62,894 nt of DNA from Deltaproteobacteria bacterium (GTDB taxonomy: Bacteria; Desulfobacterota; DSM-4660; Desulfatiglandales; Desulfatiglandaceae): positions 1 through 62,894 of the forward strand of contig JAFDIS010000010.1 in NCBI GenBank assembly GCA_019307945.1, given 5' to 3'. The notes beneath the pieces are model-generated. The model was not told the DNA's origin, searched no databases, and worked only from the letters and a program-made list of their open reading frames with translations. Below, piece by piece: positions 7,511 through 16,330 of this stretch; within the stretch, counting starts at the first letter, position 1; each line of letters opens with the position of its first letter. The position numbers and the translations under genes are program-made.

Positions 7511-8437
7511 ATGTATAACCCGAGATATATCATTGACGTACTGGCGGACAATATCCGCAAGACGCGCAATCCTTTTGGTGCGGGAAACGGTACGGTGAAC
7601 AAGTGGTGGAAGGGCGTCAACCTGCGTACCGAAGGCGATGCCATGCTTTATACGGGTCTCATGTATCAACTGATGCCCTACATCAAGAAAACCACCAAGC
7701 AGATCGAGAAATTCGAAGACACCACCCTTGCCGATTACGTGGGTCTCCAGAAATATGTGCCCAAAGTGATGGTCAAATCCGCCTTCGTGTTCATGGCATC
7801 AAGGAAGGACAAGGAATACTTCGGCGGAATTCTGCGCAATATCGTGAAGCTGCTCGAGAGATCAGGCGTGGACTTTTTCTACCGTCCCAAACTGGACTAC
7901 TACAGTGGGATCCTGCTTTATGACCTGGGAGATCTTCAGGGATTTATCGAGCATGCGAAGTTTGTGGCGGGAAAACTGAAAGAAAAGGGGATCAGAAAGG
8001 TGATTACGGTGGATCCTCATACCACCTATGCCCTGAAGGTGCTTTATCCGAAATACACGGGGATAAATTTCGAAGTGAAGACCTATTTCGAACGGCTGAA
8101 TTTCAAGGGCAACGGGTATGGCAAACAGGTGACGCTTCACGACCCCTGTTTTTATGGAAGGTACCTGGAACTGTCCGATGTGCCCGCGAGGATCCTGGAT
8201 GAGTTCGGGATTGAAAACGTCAAAGTCAGAAACTCCGGCAAGTTTACCGGTTGTTGCGGCGGTCCGGCCGAATCCATATCCCCCGCCCTGACCAAGGAGA
8301 TCCTGAGCAGGAGATACGCGGACCTCAAGGAAACGGGCAAACCCATTGTCGCCATGTGCCCCATCTGCCTGGGGAATCTAATCAAGGCCGGCGCTGACGT
8401 CCAGGATCTCTCCGCCCTGCTTGCGGACTGTGCGTAA
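7511..8437 (+). CDS. hdrB: HdrB-like CCG-domain subunit
   Basis: The 308-residue product carries one complete CCG (cysteine-rich) domain in its C-terminal half: HDPCFYGRY, FTGCCGGPAES and CPICLGNL. The N-terminal half has no cysteines, whereas classic HdrB has two CCG domains that bind two non-cubane 4Fe-4S clusters for heterodisulfide cleavage. This copy therefore probably holds a single cluster. AGGAGG is eight bases upstream of the ATG. It is the likely substrate-binding or sulfur-handling end of the Hdr complex. Confidence 0.88.
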   Translation: MYNPRYIIDVLADNIRKTRNPFGAGNGTVNKWWKGVNLRTEGDAMLYTGLMYQLMPYIKKTTKQIEKFEDTTLADYVGLQKYVPKVMVKSAFVFMASRKDKEYFGGILRNIVKLLERSGVDFFYRPKLDYYSGILLYDLGDLQGFIEHAKFVAGKLKEKGIRKVITVDPHTTYALKVLYPKYTGINFEVKTYFERLNFKGNGYGKQVTLHDPCFYGRYLELSDVPARILDEFGIENVKVRNSGKFTGCCGGPAESISPALTKEILSRRYADLKETGKPIVAMCPICLGNLIKAGADVQDLSALLADCA

Positions 8438-8511
8438 ATAGAGATAGGTTTCAGGAATCAGACCGGAAGGAAATTGGAAATCAAATTGAAAAAGGAGGAG
8501 GAAAAAGCGGA

Positions 8512-8886
8512 ATGAGCCAGGAACCTAAGGAAAAGATTGTTTATATTGCAACTCATGCAGGAGAAGACCCGGAGAGGGCCACCCTTCCCTTTGCGCTGGC
8601 CAACGCCGCGTTGGCCATGGAGGTTGAAGCGATCGTATTCTTGCAGGGAACCGGCGTCTACCTGGCCAAAAAGGGTTACCTGGAGAATGTGCACGCGGGG
8701 GGCTTCGCACCACTCAAGGAATTAGTGGCGAGTTTCCTGGAAGGCGGAGGTAAGCTCATGGTGTGCGTGCCCTGTATCCAGCACCGGAACATCGAGGAGT
8801 CGGACTTGATCGAGGGGGCAACTCCCACGGCGGGCGGGACGATGACCCTGGAGATGCTCGATGCCAACGCCACCCTTGTGTATTGA
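8512..8886 (+). CDS. DsrE-family sulfur-relay protein
   Basis: This 124-residue protein has the DsrE/DsrF-like fold signature: an N-terminal strand KIVYIATHAGEDPERATLPF, an AMEVEAIVFLQGTGV strand-helix and a Cys (VCVPCIQ) near residue 85 in the position where DsrE relatives carry the persulfide. A strong AGGAGGA site precedes the ATG. DsrE and TusA exchange sulfane sulfur in sulfur oxidisers. Here a DsrE and two TusA-like proteins bracket the Hdr subunits, which supports a sulfur-linked role. Confidence 0.85.
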   Translation: MSQEPKEKIVYIATHAGEDPERATLPFALANAALAMEVEAIVFLQGTGVYLAKKGYLENVHAGGFAPLKELVASFLEGGGKLMVCVPCIQHRNIEESDLIEGATPTAGGTMTLEMLDANATLVY

Positions 8887-8910
8887 CCGTTTAGAGATCG
8901 GTTGATTTCG

Positions 8911-8995
8911 AAAAACCGGAAGCTTTAAAGGGCTCGCTTTCCGGTGAACATCACGGCGGAGCCGGTGATGCTCACGGGGAGCGAGCCTTTTCGGT
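8911..8995 (+). terminator. Long imperfect hairpin after the tusA/hdr/dsrE operon
   Basis: Two arms of about 35 bases (from AAACCGG near 8913 to CATCACGGC, and from GCCGGTGATG near 8971 to CGGTTT) form an almost continuous hairpin about 25 bp after the dsrE stop. The outer stem pairs GGCTCGCT with AGCGAGCC. There is no long T tract, so it may be a terminator or an mRNA-stabilising end. The rest of the 380-bp gap to glpD shows no gene. Confidence 0.55.
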
Positions 8996-9266
8996 TTCAT
9001 CGACCGGAACGTCCTTGCGCATTTGCGGCAGGGCCCTTTTCCCGTTGGTGACGTCCCACAGGTGCCGGACCGCCCGGGGCTCCCGGCGCCGAGGAGAGCT
9101 TTGGAGTGGATCCCTGGTTTTCCGCCTGATTTTGCGCTATCATGGAGAGTGATGACCGGAGAGACACGGCTCTCGAAGCACCCGGTCATCCTGAAGAAAT
9201 GTTTTAGCGCCGGGTTGGTTTGGGGCACCGGAAGACGACCTCGGCGGCGAAAGGAAGGGCGCACGC

Positions 9267-10817
9267 ATGTTTCTCGAAGACGTGGAAGAAAGCTGGGATC
9301 TCGTGGTCATAGGCGGCGGAATCACGGGGGCCGGCATTCTCCTGGAAGCCGCCCGGGCGGGCCTGCGGGCCCTGCTGCTCGAGCAGCGGGACTTTGCCTG
9401 GGGAACATCCGGCCGTTCCTCCAAGCTGGTCCACGGCGGGCTGAGGTACATCAGGGACGGGCACCTGATGCTCACCAGGGTGTCGGTGCGGGAAAGGGAG
9501 CGGTTGCTCCGTGAGGCCGCGGGCCTCGTGGAGCCCCTGGAATTCGTTATTCCCATTTACGACGGCCACAAACTGGGGAAAAAGGCCCTGGGTTTCGCTC
9601 TCACGATTTACAGTATCCTGGCCCACAAGAGACAGCATGTCTACCTGGAAGCCGCCGAACTTCGTGAGCGTGCCTCGCTTCTGGTTTCCGAGGGGCTACA
9701 GGGCGGGTTTCAGTACCTGGACGCGCGTGTGGACGATGCGAGGCTGGTCCTGCGAGTGATTCAGGAGGCGGAATCCCTGGGCGCATGCGCCTTGAACTAC
9801 TGCGCCGTAACAGAGGTGCGTCGGAGTCGAGCGGGCAAGATGCGCGGCGTGGGGGTGAGGGACGTGGAGACCGGCGTAGAGCGTTCGTTTTCAAGCCCGG
9901 TAGTGATCAACGCCACGGGGGCCTGGGCCGAGAGTCTCCACCCATGCCCGGAACCGGGCCGCCGCATTCGCCCTCTGCGGGGGAGTCACCTCGTGTTCCC
10001 GGCCTCCGTTATCCCCCTTGAACGGGCCCTCACACTGGAGCACCCCGTGGATCAGCGCCCTGTGTTCCTTATCCCCTGGGAAGGTGTGGTGGTGTACGGG
10101 ACCACGGACCTGGATCACCACGAAGACCTTTCCCATGAGCCGGTCATCAGTACTGAAGAGGCGCGGTATCTCATGGAAGGCCTGCGGCATATTCTCCCGG
10201 GGGTTTCTACGGCGCAGTGCCTCTCATCGTACGCCGGCGTAAGGCCCGTGCTCAGCAGGGGGGACCGGCCTCCTTCCAAGGAATCGCGCGAACACGCGGT
10301 GTGGAAAGACGAAGGCCTGGTCACGGTCACGGGGGGCAAACTCACCACCTTCCGGCGGCTTGCGTGGGACGCCCTTCACGCGGCCGGGGTATTGCCGGGG
10401 AAGGGGGAGCGCGAGGAACGAAAGGCTCCCGTGTTTGTACGAACCGCGGAAATCTTGAACCGGCCCCCGGATCTTTCGCCCGAAACGTGGGCAAGGCTCA
10501 TGGGTCGTTACGGCGCCGCGGCGGGGGACATGGTTGCCGCCGCGGGTGCGGGAGACCTGGACGCCGTGCCGGGTACCCGGACTTTGTGGGTTGAATTGGC
10601 CCATGCGGCCCGCTGCGGAAAGGTGCGGCACCTCGAAGACCTGCTTCTTCGCAGGGTGCGCCTGGGTGTTTGCACCCCCCTGGGTGGACGGGAGCACATT
10701 GAAAGGGTGAGGACCCTGTGCGCGCCCCATCTGCCCTGGGACCAGAGGCGCTGGGAAGAAGAGATCGCGGCTTACGTGCGTTTGTGGGAGCATCACTATG
10801 CACCCCCGAAAGTCTAA
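9267..10817 (+). CDS. glpD: FAD-dependent glycerol-3-phosphate dehydrogenase
   Basis: The 516-residue protein oxidises sn-glycerol 3-phosphate to dihydroxyacetone phosphate and passes electrons to quinone at the membrane. It has the N-terminal FAD motif VVIGGGITGAGILLEAA, the family signature KLVHGGLRYI, and the GlpD substrate-domain block VTVTGGKLTTFRRLA. The length fits the family. GGAAGGG lies about ten bases before the ATG. No glpK or glpF adjoins it, so it probably serves lipid-derived glycerol phosphate or phospholipid turnover. Confidence 0.93.
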   Translation: MFLEDVEESWDLVVIGGGITGAGILLEAARAGLRALLLEQRDFAWGTSGRSSKLVHGGLRYIRDGHLMLTRVSVRERERLLREAAGLVEPLEFVIPIYDGHKLGKKALGFALTIYSILAHKRQHVYLEAAELRERASLLVSEGLQGGFQYLDARVDDARLVLRVIQEAESLGACALNYCAVTEVRRSRAGKMRGVGVRDVETGVERSFSSPVVINATGAWAESLHPCPEPGRRIRPLRGSHLVFPASVIPLERALTLEHPVDQRPVFLIPWEGVVVYGTTDLDHHEDLSHEPVISTEEARYLMEGLRHILPGVSTAQCLSSYAGVRPVLSRGDRPPSKESREHAVWKDEGLVTVTGGKLTTFRRLAWDALHAAGVLPGKGEREERKAPVFVRTAEILNRPPDLSPETWARLMGRYGAAAGDMVAAAGAGDLDAVPGTRTLWVELAHAARCGKVRHLEDLLLRRVRLGVCTPLGGREHIERVRTLCAPHLPWDQRRWEEEIAAYVRLWEHHYAPPKV

Positions 10818-10869
10818 CGCCGCAAAGGGCCCGTCAGGGCCCTAAGAGGAGGCGCCCGCTCTAAAGCCT

Positions 10870-12543
10870 ATGAAACCCACCCATTCGCCGAACTCCCGGA
10901 GGGACCTTCTGCTGATCGGCCGTTTCCTGCGGATCCTCGAACCCCGAGACCGCATGAAACCGAGCGCGGCCGATATGAGACGCAGGGCGCGGGAGGTACT
11001 GGAAGAGGCCCGGGCCGAAGGGACCCTGGAACACCTGGTGCGTCAGCTCGTCCTGGCAACGGGACTCGATGCGTTCCTGCCCGACGCATACCGCCGTTTC
11101 CAGCCCGCCGTGCTGGAGGGCATGGTGTTTCTGCTCACACGCATGACTCCGGCCAGACTGGGCCGCAAGATCGTTGAGCAACTGAGGCTTCCGCCGTCGG
11201 CCGACCCCGGCAGGAGGCTGCTCGTACTTATCAAGGACATGCCCACCCTGCAAAAGCTGGGGCAGGTGATAGCGAGAAACCCCCGTTTGGACCCGCGTTT
11301 CCGCGCCTCCCTCGTGGATCTGGAGGACAACCTGCACACCATGACCTATGCGCATTTGCGCAGGCTTGCGGAAAAGCAGGTCAAGGCTGCGGCCTGCCGG
11401 GGCAGGATCATGCCGCAGCGTCGGATCCTGTCCGAGGCGAGCGTCTGTGCGGTGGTCCCGGCCAGGGTCGAGCCCGCAACGGGGCCTTCCATGGATGCGG
11501 TCCTGAAGTTCGTCAAACCCCGGGTGAGGCGTACCCTCAAGGCGGAACTGCGACTACTGGATAGTGTGGCGGAATTCATGGAAGGGTGCAAAGAGGCTTG
11601 GGGGCTGTCGGGATTTCGGTTCCGGGAGATCCTGCAAGAGGCCAGGGGCGTGGTGGAACGGGAAGTGGACCTCATCTCGGAGCAGAAAAACCTGGCCGAG
11701 GCCAGATCTCATTACGCATCGAACAGGGGTCTCCTGGTCCCTGCGGTCCTGAAGGTCTCCACCCCTTTCATGACTGTTATGGCACGTGAGGAAGGCCGTA
11801 AGATCACGGACGTGGGTCACCTGGATGCCGGGGAGAGGCGGAGACTGGCCCAGGCCCTGGTGGACACCTGTATCCTGGCGCCGGTGCGGGAGTTGCGGGG
11901 TACGGGGATCTTTCACGGCGACCCCCACGCGGGGAACCTGGCCTACCGGTTTTCGAACGGGAAACCGGTGCTCATCCTCTACGACTGGGCGGTCATGGGC
12001 AGACTCAACCGCCTGGAGCAGTTCGCTTTCATTCTCTTGACCCTTGGCTTGATCCTGGGAAACGCTGAGGCCGTGTTCTACGCGGGAGATATGATTACCG
12101 GGGGCCAACTCACGGCTGAGCCGGACAGGGAGCGTGTGTTCCGGGACATCGTACGCAAGACTCTGGCGGAACGTACCGGTCGACTCAAGGGAATCCTGGC
12201 CTCCGTCGAGGCGTTGTTCGAGGCCTTTACCTACGAGGGGGTCGTGTTTTCAGCGGATCTGATGATGTACAAAAAGGCCCTTTTTACGCTCCAGGGCGTA
12301 CTTGCGGAAGTGGACCCCACTTTTGACCGGGACGCCTATCTGGTCCGGGCCGCGGCGGCGGCGTTCCTGGATGACCTCTTCCGAATCAGGTTGCGGCCCG
12401 TGATGCGGGAGATCTGGTCCCTGTACCGGCGGAGCTTTATGCTTTTTTTCCGCATCCAGAAGGTGATCCTGCGGTTCTTGGTGGAGGTGACCCTGTTCTG
12501 GGCAAGGCTCCCGGGCAAGTGGCTTGCGGCCCGCCGGCAATGA
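10870..12543 (+). CDS. AarF/UbiB (ABC1) family atypical kinase
   Basis: This 557-residue protein has the ABC1/AarF kinase features: a KLGQVIARNP segment resembling the KxGQ motif (about residue 130), the catalytic loop FHGDPHAGNLAYR (about residue 352), and LYDWAVMG where the DFG-type metal-binding Asp is expected. The C-terminal 40 residues are hydrophobic and aromatic and could anchor it at the membrane, as in UbiB relatives involved in quinone biosynthesis. It follows glpD by 52 bp in the same orientation. The substrate is unknown. Confidence 0.85.
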   Translation: MKPTHSPNSRRDLLLIGRFLRILEPRDRMKPSAADMRRRAREVLEEARAEGTLEHLVRQLVLATGLDAFLPDAYRRFQPAVLEGMVFLLTRMTPARLGRKIVEQLRLPPSADPGRRLLVLIKDMPTLQKLGQVIARNPRLDPRFRASLVDLEDNLHTMTYAHLRRLAEKQVKAAACRGRIMPQRRILSEASVCAVVPARVEPATGPSMDAVLKFVKPRVRRTLKAELRLLDSVAEFMEGCKEAWGLSGFRFREILQEARGVVEREVDLISEQKNLAEARSHYASNRGLLVPAVLKVSTPFMTVMAREEGRKITDVGHLDAGERRRLAQALVDTCILAPVRELRGTGIFHGDPHAGNLAYRFSNGKPVLILYDWAVMGRLNRLEQFAFILLTLGLILGNAEAVFYAGDMITGGQLTAEPDRERVFRDIVRKTLAERTGRLKGILASVEALFEAFTYEGVVFSADLMMYKKALFTLQGVLAEVDPTFDRDAYLVRAAAAAFLDDLFRIRLRPVMREIWSLYRRSFMLFFRIQKVILRFLVEVTLFWARLPGKWLAARRQ

Positions 12544-12546
12544 TCC

Positions 12547-13113
12547 TCAAGAGGCCTCCAGACGTTTTTCCAGGGCCTCGATTTTTTGCGCCAGGGATTC
12601 CATTTTCCGGGACAGGACTTCCAGTTCGTCCCTGGTTGGAAGGTGCATTCGCCCCAAGATTTCGCGGGTGCGCTGATCGATCTTGTCCCGCATCCACTTC
12701 CTCAAGGATTCACCGTAGCCCAGCACGTCCTTTTTGAGCAGACCCTTTTCATGGGAACGGATCTTCTTCTCGCGTTCGAGGCGGTCGATGAGGCGGTCCA
12801 GTTCTTCCTCGGCCGCGGTCAGACCGCTCTGCCAGATAGAGGCGTAACGCCTGCCCAGTTCGAACACGCTGCCCGGGCCTTTACGCAAGAGTTCGGCCAG
12901 AATGCCCGTGGGCACTTCGCGGTCCTTTCCGCCCTTCCGCCGGGCCAGGATCTGTGAGAGCACCTGGGCGGTGATGTCTTCCCCGGTGGTGTTGTCCACG
13001 ATCCGAACCGTTTCCCCGTTCACCACGAGTTCCGCCACGCCCTCAAGAGTAACATAGCGCCGGTCCGTGGCATCGTAGAGCTTGCGGTTGGCGTATTTTT
13101 TGATCTTGTGCAT
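12547..13113 (-). CDS. Polyhydroxyalkanoate-type regulator (PHB/PHA accumulation DNA-binding domain)
   Basis: The 188-residue protein opens with the conserved PhaR-type DNA-binding domain (IKKYANRKLYDATDRRYV, residues 3-20, then VDNTTGEDIT). The C-terminal two thirds are charged coiled coil with heptads (LSRKMESLAQKIEALEKRL). ATG 13113 is used because homology begins there; the frame runs further upstream without family support. In PHA producers this family represses phasin genes; no PHA synthase is seen here, so the target is unknown. It converges with the AarF gene, with only 3 bp between the stop codons. Confidence 0.88.
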   Translation of the reverse strand: MHKIKKYANRKLYDATDRRYVTLEGVAELVVNGETVRIVDNTTGEDITAQVLSQILARRKGGKDREVPTGILAELLRKGPGSVFELGRRYASIWQSGLTAAEEELDRLIDRLEREKKIRSHEKGLLKKDVLGYGESLRKWMRDKIDQRTREILGRMHLPTRDELEVLSRKMESLAQKIEALEKRLEAS

Positions 13114-13242
13114 GGCAACCCCCGTTTTCTTTGCCCTTATGCCCGGGGGCCTGCCGCTCCCGCAGACCGCCCCTCGAGCACAGATGACGACAACATCATA
13201 ACGCATTGCGTCATCAAATGTCAATCCCCGGGGGGTATGGCC

Positions 13243-13476
13243 TTATTCCACCTCGATTTCGGTGACTCTTTTCGTGGAATCTTCCTCATCCCTTTCCAGA
13301 CACTCGATCCCCTCCTGGACCAGGGCGCGCAAGGCCTTGAGAAATTCGACCCCCGAGCGGGAAAGGTGTTCGAAAAAAGGGGATTTTCGGCCTGCGGTCC
13401 TTTCCAGTTCGTGGAAAAACCGGCCCACGGGGCAGAGGTAGATTTCCTCATCCTTTTCCTTTTCCATCTTCCGCAT
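13243..13476 (-). CDS. Small conserved hypothetical protein after arsA
   Basis: This 77-residue acidic protein overlaps the 3' end of the ArsA-like gene by 29 bp; ATG 13467 is an alternative start. It contains EEIYLCPVGRFFHELERT and a helical tail, and no recognised motif. Tight coupling to the ATPase gene suggests a shared function, which remains unknown. Confidence 0.65.
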   Translation of the reverse strand: MRKMEKEKDEEIYLCPVGRFFHELERTAGRKSPFFEHLSRSGVEFLKALRALVQEGIECLERDEEDSTKRVTEIEVE

Positions 13477-14653
13477 CTCCCAGGTCGATGACCAGGTACG
13501 GCTCCTCGAAGCGTGCCCTGGCCGAACGGGCCGCGGCGACGCTCCGAGGGAGCATGACGTGTTTCTTGTAGCCTCCCAGCCGGATCACCAGTTCATCGGA
13601 GATCCGGTTCAAGCGGATGTCGCCCTTGGCGGCAAAAGGGATCTTGATCCGGATCCTGTAGCCCCCTGCTTCCTTGCTCAGTTCCAGGGGGGCGCCTTCC
13701 TGGAAATGGTCCAGGGGATCCCGGCCGGCGTAGATTTCCTCGCCCAGCAGGGCAAGGTCCTCGGGGCCCAGGATTTCTTCCCGAAAAAGGTTGACCGTGA
13801 GAATGGGGACCGGGCTGAAATAGGCCTCCGCCGTCTCCATGTACCGCTTCTGGTTCTTGCGCCAGTCCCGGAAATAATCATCCCGGACCGCCTCGGGCAG
13901 GACTCGGTTCATGATCACGGCGTCTATGTGCATGCCGAAGAGACAGAAGTACATGAAGGCCCGCTGGGTCTCCTTGAGGACGATCTTTTCCGGGTTCGTC
14001 ACCAGACGCACGGACGTAATGCCGGGGTCCGTCAGGATTCGGTCCACGCCCCGCAGACGTTCGAAGAGGCGTTCGATGGTGTCGAAGTATTCTTCGCCGG
14101 GAATGGGCACGTCATAGACCCGTCGGGCAACGGGTCTCACGTAACGGGCTATGGTCCTTTCCACCTTGAAAATTTTCTTGATGTACCATTCCAGGGTCGT
14201 GGGGATGCTGATGAATCGCAGAGACTCCCCGGTGGGGGCGCAGTCCAGGATGATGACGTCGTAGGTCTCCTTTCGGACGTAGCGGTTGATATAGAGCAAG
14301 AGGTTCACCTCTTCCATGCCCGGCAAAACCGCCAGTTCCTCGGCGAGGATCTCATCCAGTCCGCTGGTGCGCAACAGGGTGGAGAGGTAACTGTGGATGT
14401 CCCCCCAGTTCTCCTCGATTTCGCGCTGTATGTCCAGTTCCTGGATCCAGAGGCGATCGTGGACCCGGACCGGCTCACCACGGTTGAAATCCAGGAGGCC
14501 CTTTTCCAGGTCGAAGACGTCCGAAAGGCTGTGAGCCACGTCCAGAGAGAGGATGATGGTGCGCTTCCCCTGTCGGGCGCAGGCCATGCCCGTGGCCGCG
14601 GCGACGCTCGTCTTGCCCACGCCCCCCTTTCCGGCGAAAAAGAGGATTCTCAC
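13448..14653 (-). CDS. ArsA/GET3-family ATPase with C-terminal Hsp20-like domain
   Basis: The 401-residue product starts at a GTG with GGAGG just upstream and immediately gives the deviant Walker A motif GKGGVGKT (8-15). DVAHSLSD (switch I) and DCAPTGESLRF (switch II) follow. The last 80 residues form a beta-rich domain of the ArsA_HSP20 type. Eukaryotic GET3 targets tail-anchored proteins and ArsA drives arsenite export; bacterial copies without ars genes nearby, as here, have no settled role. It is the fifth gene of a minus-strand operon that begins with the fused helicase. Confidence 0.9.
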   Translation of the reverse strand: MRILFFAGKGGVGKTSVAAATGMACARQGKRTIILSLDVAHSLSDVFDLEKGLLDFNRGEPVRVHDRLWIQELDIQREIEENWGDIHSYLSTLLRTSGLDEILAEELAVLPGMEEVNLLLYINRYVRKETYDVIILDCAPTGESLRFISIPTTLEWYIKKIFKVERTIARYVRPVARRVYDVPIPGEEYFDTIERLFERLRGVDRILTDPGITSVRLVTNPEKIVLKETQRAFMYFCLFGMHIDAVIMNRVLPEAVRDDYFRDWRKNQKRYMETAEAYFSPVPILTVNLFREEILGPEDLALLGEEIYAGRDPLDHFQEGAPLELSKEAGGYRIRIKIPFAAKGDIRLNRISDELVIRLGGYKKHVMLPRSVAAARSARARFEEPYLVIDLGDAEDGKGKG

Positions 14654-14691
14654 CTCAAGCCTCCTCCACCTGCTGTCGAATGACCGGGGGC

Positions 14692-15228
14692 TCAGGACCC
14701 TGCGGCCGTGAGCTTTTCGATTATGCCGGTCGTTGAAAAGCCTTCCACGAAGGGGATCCGTACCACGCGCCCTCCGGCCTCTTTCACCACGTCTGCGCCG
14801 ATGATCCGGTCCTCCTCCCAGTCGCCCCCCTTTACCAGAACGTCCGGCACCAGCGCTCTTATGACCATCAAGGGGTCGTCCTGGTCGAAGATCAGTACCG
14901 AGTCCACGAAGGCAAGGGCGGCGATCATCTCTGCCCTGGCGCTCTGGGGCATCACGGGCCGTTCCGGACCCTTTATGGAGCGGACGGATCGGTCGCTGTT
15001 CACGGCCACCACCAGGTGGTCCCCCAGAGCACGGGCCTGGCATAGGTAGCGCGCGTGGCCGGGGTGCAGAAGGTCGAAGCAGCCGTTGGTGAAGACTACC
15101 TGTTTGCCCAGGGCCTTGAGGTCCAGGCGCCTTTTCCGCACCTCCTCCAGCGAGGCGATCTTCTCACGGTAAGGTTCCAATGCGATACTCCGCTCCTCTT
15201 CCCCCGGATCGAACCCCCGGGGAATCAT
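14692..15228 (-). CDS. rfaE2: D-glycero-beta-D-manno-heptose 1-phosphate adenylyltransferase
   Basis: This 178-residue nucleotidyltransferase transfers AMP to heptose 1-phosphate to make ADP-heptose for the lipopolysaccharide inner core. It has VVFTNGCFDLLHPGHARYL with the HxGH motif at 55-58 and the C-terminal GFSTTGII motif (the ISTTxII family signature). Only the adenylyltransferase half of HldE is present, so the kinase is encoded separately outside the window; gmhA for the same pathway is at 37.8 kb. Its ATG overlaps the comF stop (ATGA), which fixes the start. Confidence 0.92.
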   Translation of the reverse strand: MIPRGFDPGEEERSIALEPYREKIASLEEVRKRRLDLKALGKQVVFTNGCFDLLHPGHARYLCQARALGDHLVVAVNSDRSVRSIKGPERPVMPQSARAEMIAALAFVDSVLIFDQDDPLMVIRALVPDVLVKGGDWEEDRIIGADVVKEAGGRVVRIPFVEGFSTTGIIEKLTAAGS

Positions 15229-15959
15229 GGCCTGACCGCCCGGGCCAGGACCAGGCAGAAGACCCGGCCCGCACCTCGGCGTTTCAGGACCCCGGCACAT
15301 TCGCCCAGCGTGTTGCCCGTGGTCGCCACGTCGTCCACCAGCAGGATATCGAGGCCCTTGAGTGAATCCTTGCCGCGCACCTCGAAGGCGCGAACCACGT
15401 TCCTGCGGCGTTCCTCGCGGTCCAACCCTGTCTGAGGTTTCGTATATCTTACCCTGCAAAGCGTCGTGAAGTCCAGTTTCGCGTCCAGGGCCCGGGCAAC
15501 GTGTCGGGCCAGGAGCAGACTCTGATTGAACCCCCGCTCCCGCAGTTTCCTTGGGTGAAGGGGCACCGGCATGACGAGGGGGTCCCGGGCCTCGAGCCAC
15601 CCCAGGGCGAAGCGGGCAAGGAGGGGCCCCAGGACATGTGCAAGGCTGCTTTTGCCCCCGTATTTCAATCGGTGGATGGCGGTCATCAAGGCCCCCTCGT
15701 ACAGGTACGGGGCCCGGAGCGCATCGAATGCGGGCGCCTTTCGGAGGCACGGCTCACAGAGGTGGTCGGGTCCCTCCCCGGGGAAAGGGGTTCCGCAGCA
15801 GGGGCACAGGGGCGATGAGATTTCATGAAACCCGGAAAGGCAGGCGGCGCAAAAAGAAGACAGAGGGTCTTCCGAATCGGGAGCCGCGGCAAGGAAATCC
15901 AGGCAGACGGGACACCTGGGCGGGTAGATCAGGTTCAGGAGCGATGAGATGAGGTTCAT
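15225..15959 (-). CDS. comF: ComF-family phosphoribosyltransferase-like protein
   Basis: The 244-residue protein has an N-terminal zinc-binding region with four Cys pairs (CPVC, CAAC, CPCC, CEPC) and a C-terminal phosphoribosyltransferase domain with VDDVATTGNT. ComF proteins support natural transformation in some bacteria, but the family is widespread and often of unknown role. It overlaps both the upstream YkgJ gene and the downstream rfaE2 by 4 bp, showing tight coupling. Confidence 0.92.
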   Translation of the reverse strand: MNLISSLLNLIYPPRCPVCLDFLAAAPDSEDPLSSFCAACLSGFHEISSPLCPCCGTPFPGEGPDHLCEPCLRKAPAFDALRAPYLYEGALMTAIHRLKYGGKSSLAHVLGPLLARFALGWLEARDPLVMPVPLHPRKLRERGFNQSLLLARHVARALDAKLDFTTLCRVRYTKPQTGLDREERRRNVVRAFEVRGKDSLKGLDILLVDDVATTGNTLGECAGVLKRRGAGRVFCLVLARAVRP

Positions 15960-16327
15960 TCCCCGGACTGGCGGACAAAGTCCTCGAAACTACAGGATGG
16001 ATTGATGCCGGGGCAGGCGTCCTGGGCCGCTTTCCAGTTGTCTTCGTCCGCTACGATAGCGGGGAAAAAAGGCCAGAGCCTGCAGGGGCCGGGCTTGACC
16101 GGATGAATGAGACATAGTTTTTGAGGGTCAAAGAAGAGACAGTATCCGTCATCCCCGCAACGGATGTAGACCTTGCCGTTGCGATGCTCGCAGGATTCCC
16201 GGAGAAAGCTCTCACTGGGTTTTCCGAGGAATCGGGCGATCAGGTCGATTTCCCGCTCCTCCAGATGAATCCCTCCCTCCCCGTAGCAGCATGTCCCGCA
16301 CATCCGACATTCAAACGCCTTGGCCAT
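15956..16327 (-). CDS. YkgJ-family Cys-cluster protein
   Basis: This 123-residue protein has the family signature C-x2-C-x2-CC (CRMCGTCC, residues 7-14), then CGDDGYCLFFD, CLIHPVKPGPCRLWPFF and a final Cys pair. The eight or so cysteines probably bind an iron-sulfur cluster or zinc. It is a useful in-window reference: its GYC-LFFD Cys aligns with the in-frame UGA of the second YkgJ gene at 53.7 kb. It lies 3 bp after the fused helicase and overlaps comF. Confidence 0.9.
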   Translation of the reverse strand: MAKAFECRMCGTCCYGEGGIHLEEREIDLIARFLGKPSESFLRESCEHRNGKVYIRCGDDGYCLFFDPQKLCLIHPVKPGPCRLWPFFPAIVADEDNWKAAQDACPGINPSCSFEDFVRQSGE

Positions 16328-16330
16328 GGC

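Noticed and set aside
3500-8437. Calling the cluster QmoABC
   Set aside because: The two HdrA-like proteins resemble QmoA/QmoB, but no membrane QmoC is present, FlpD is a separate gene and soluble HdrB/HdrC follow.
13114-13224. N-terminal extension of the PHA-type regulator
   Set aside because: Family similarity starts at the ATG at 13113; the extension has no similarity to this protein class.
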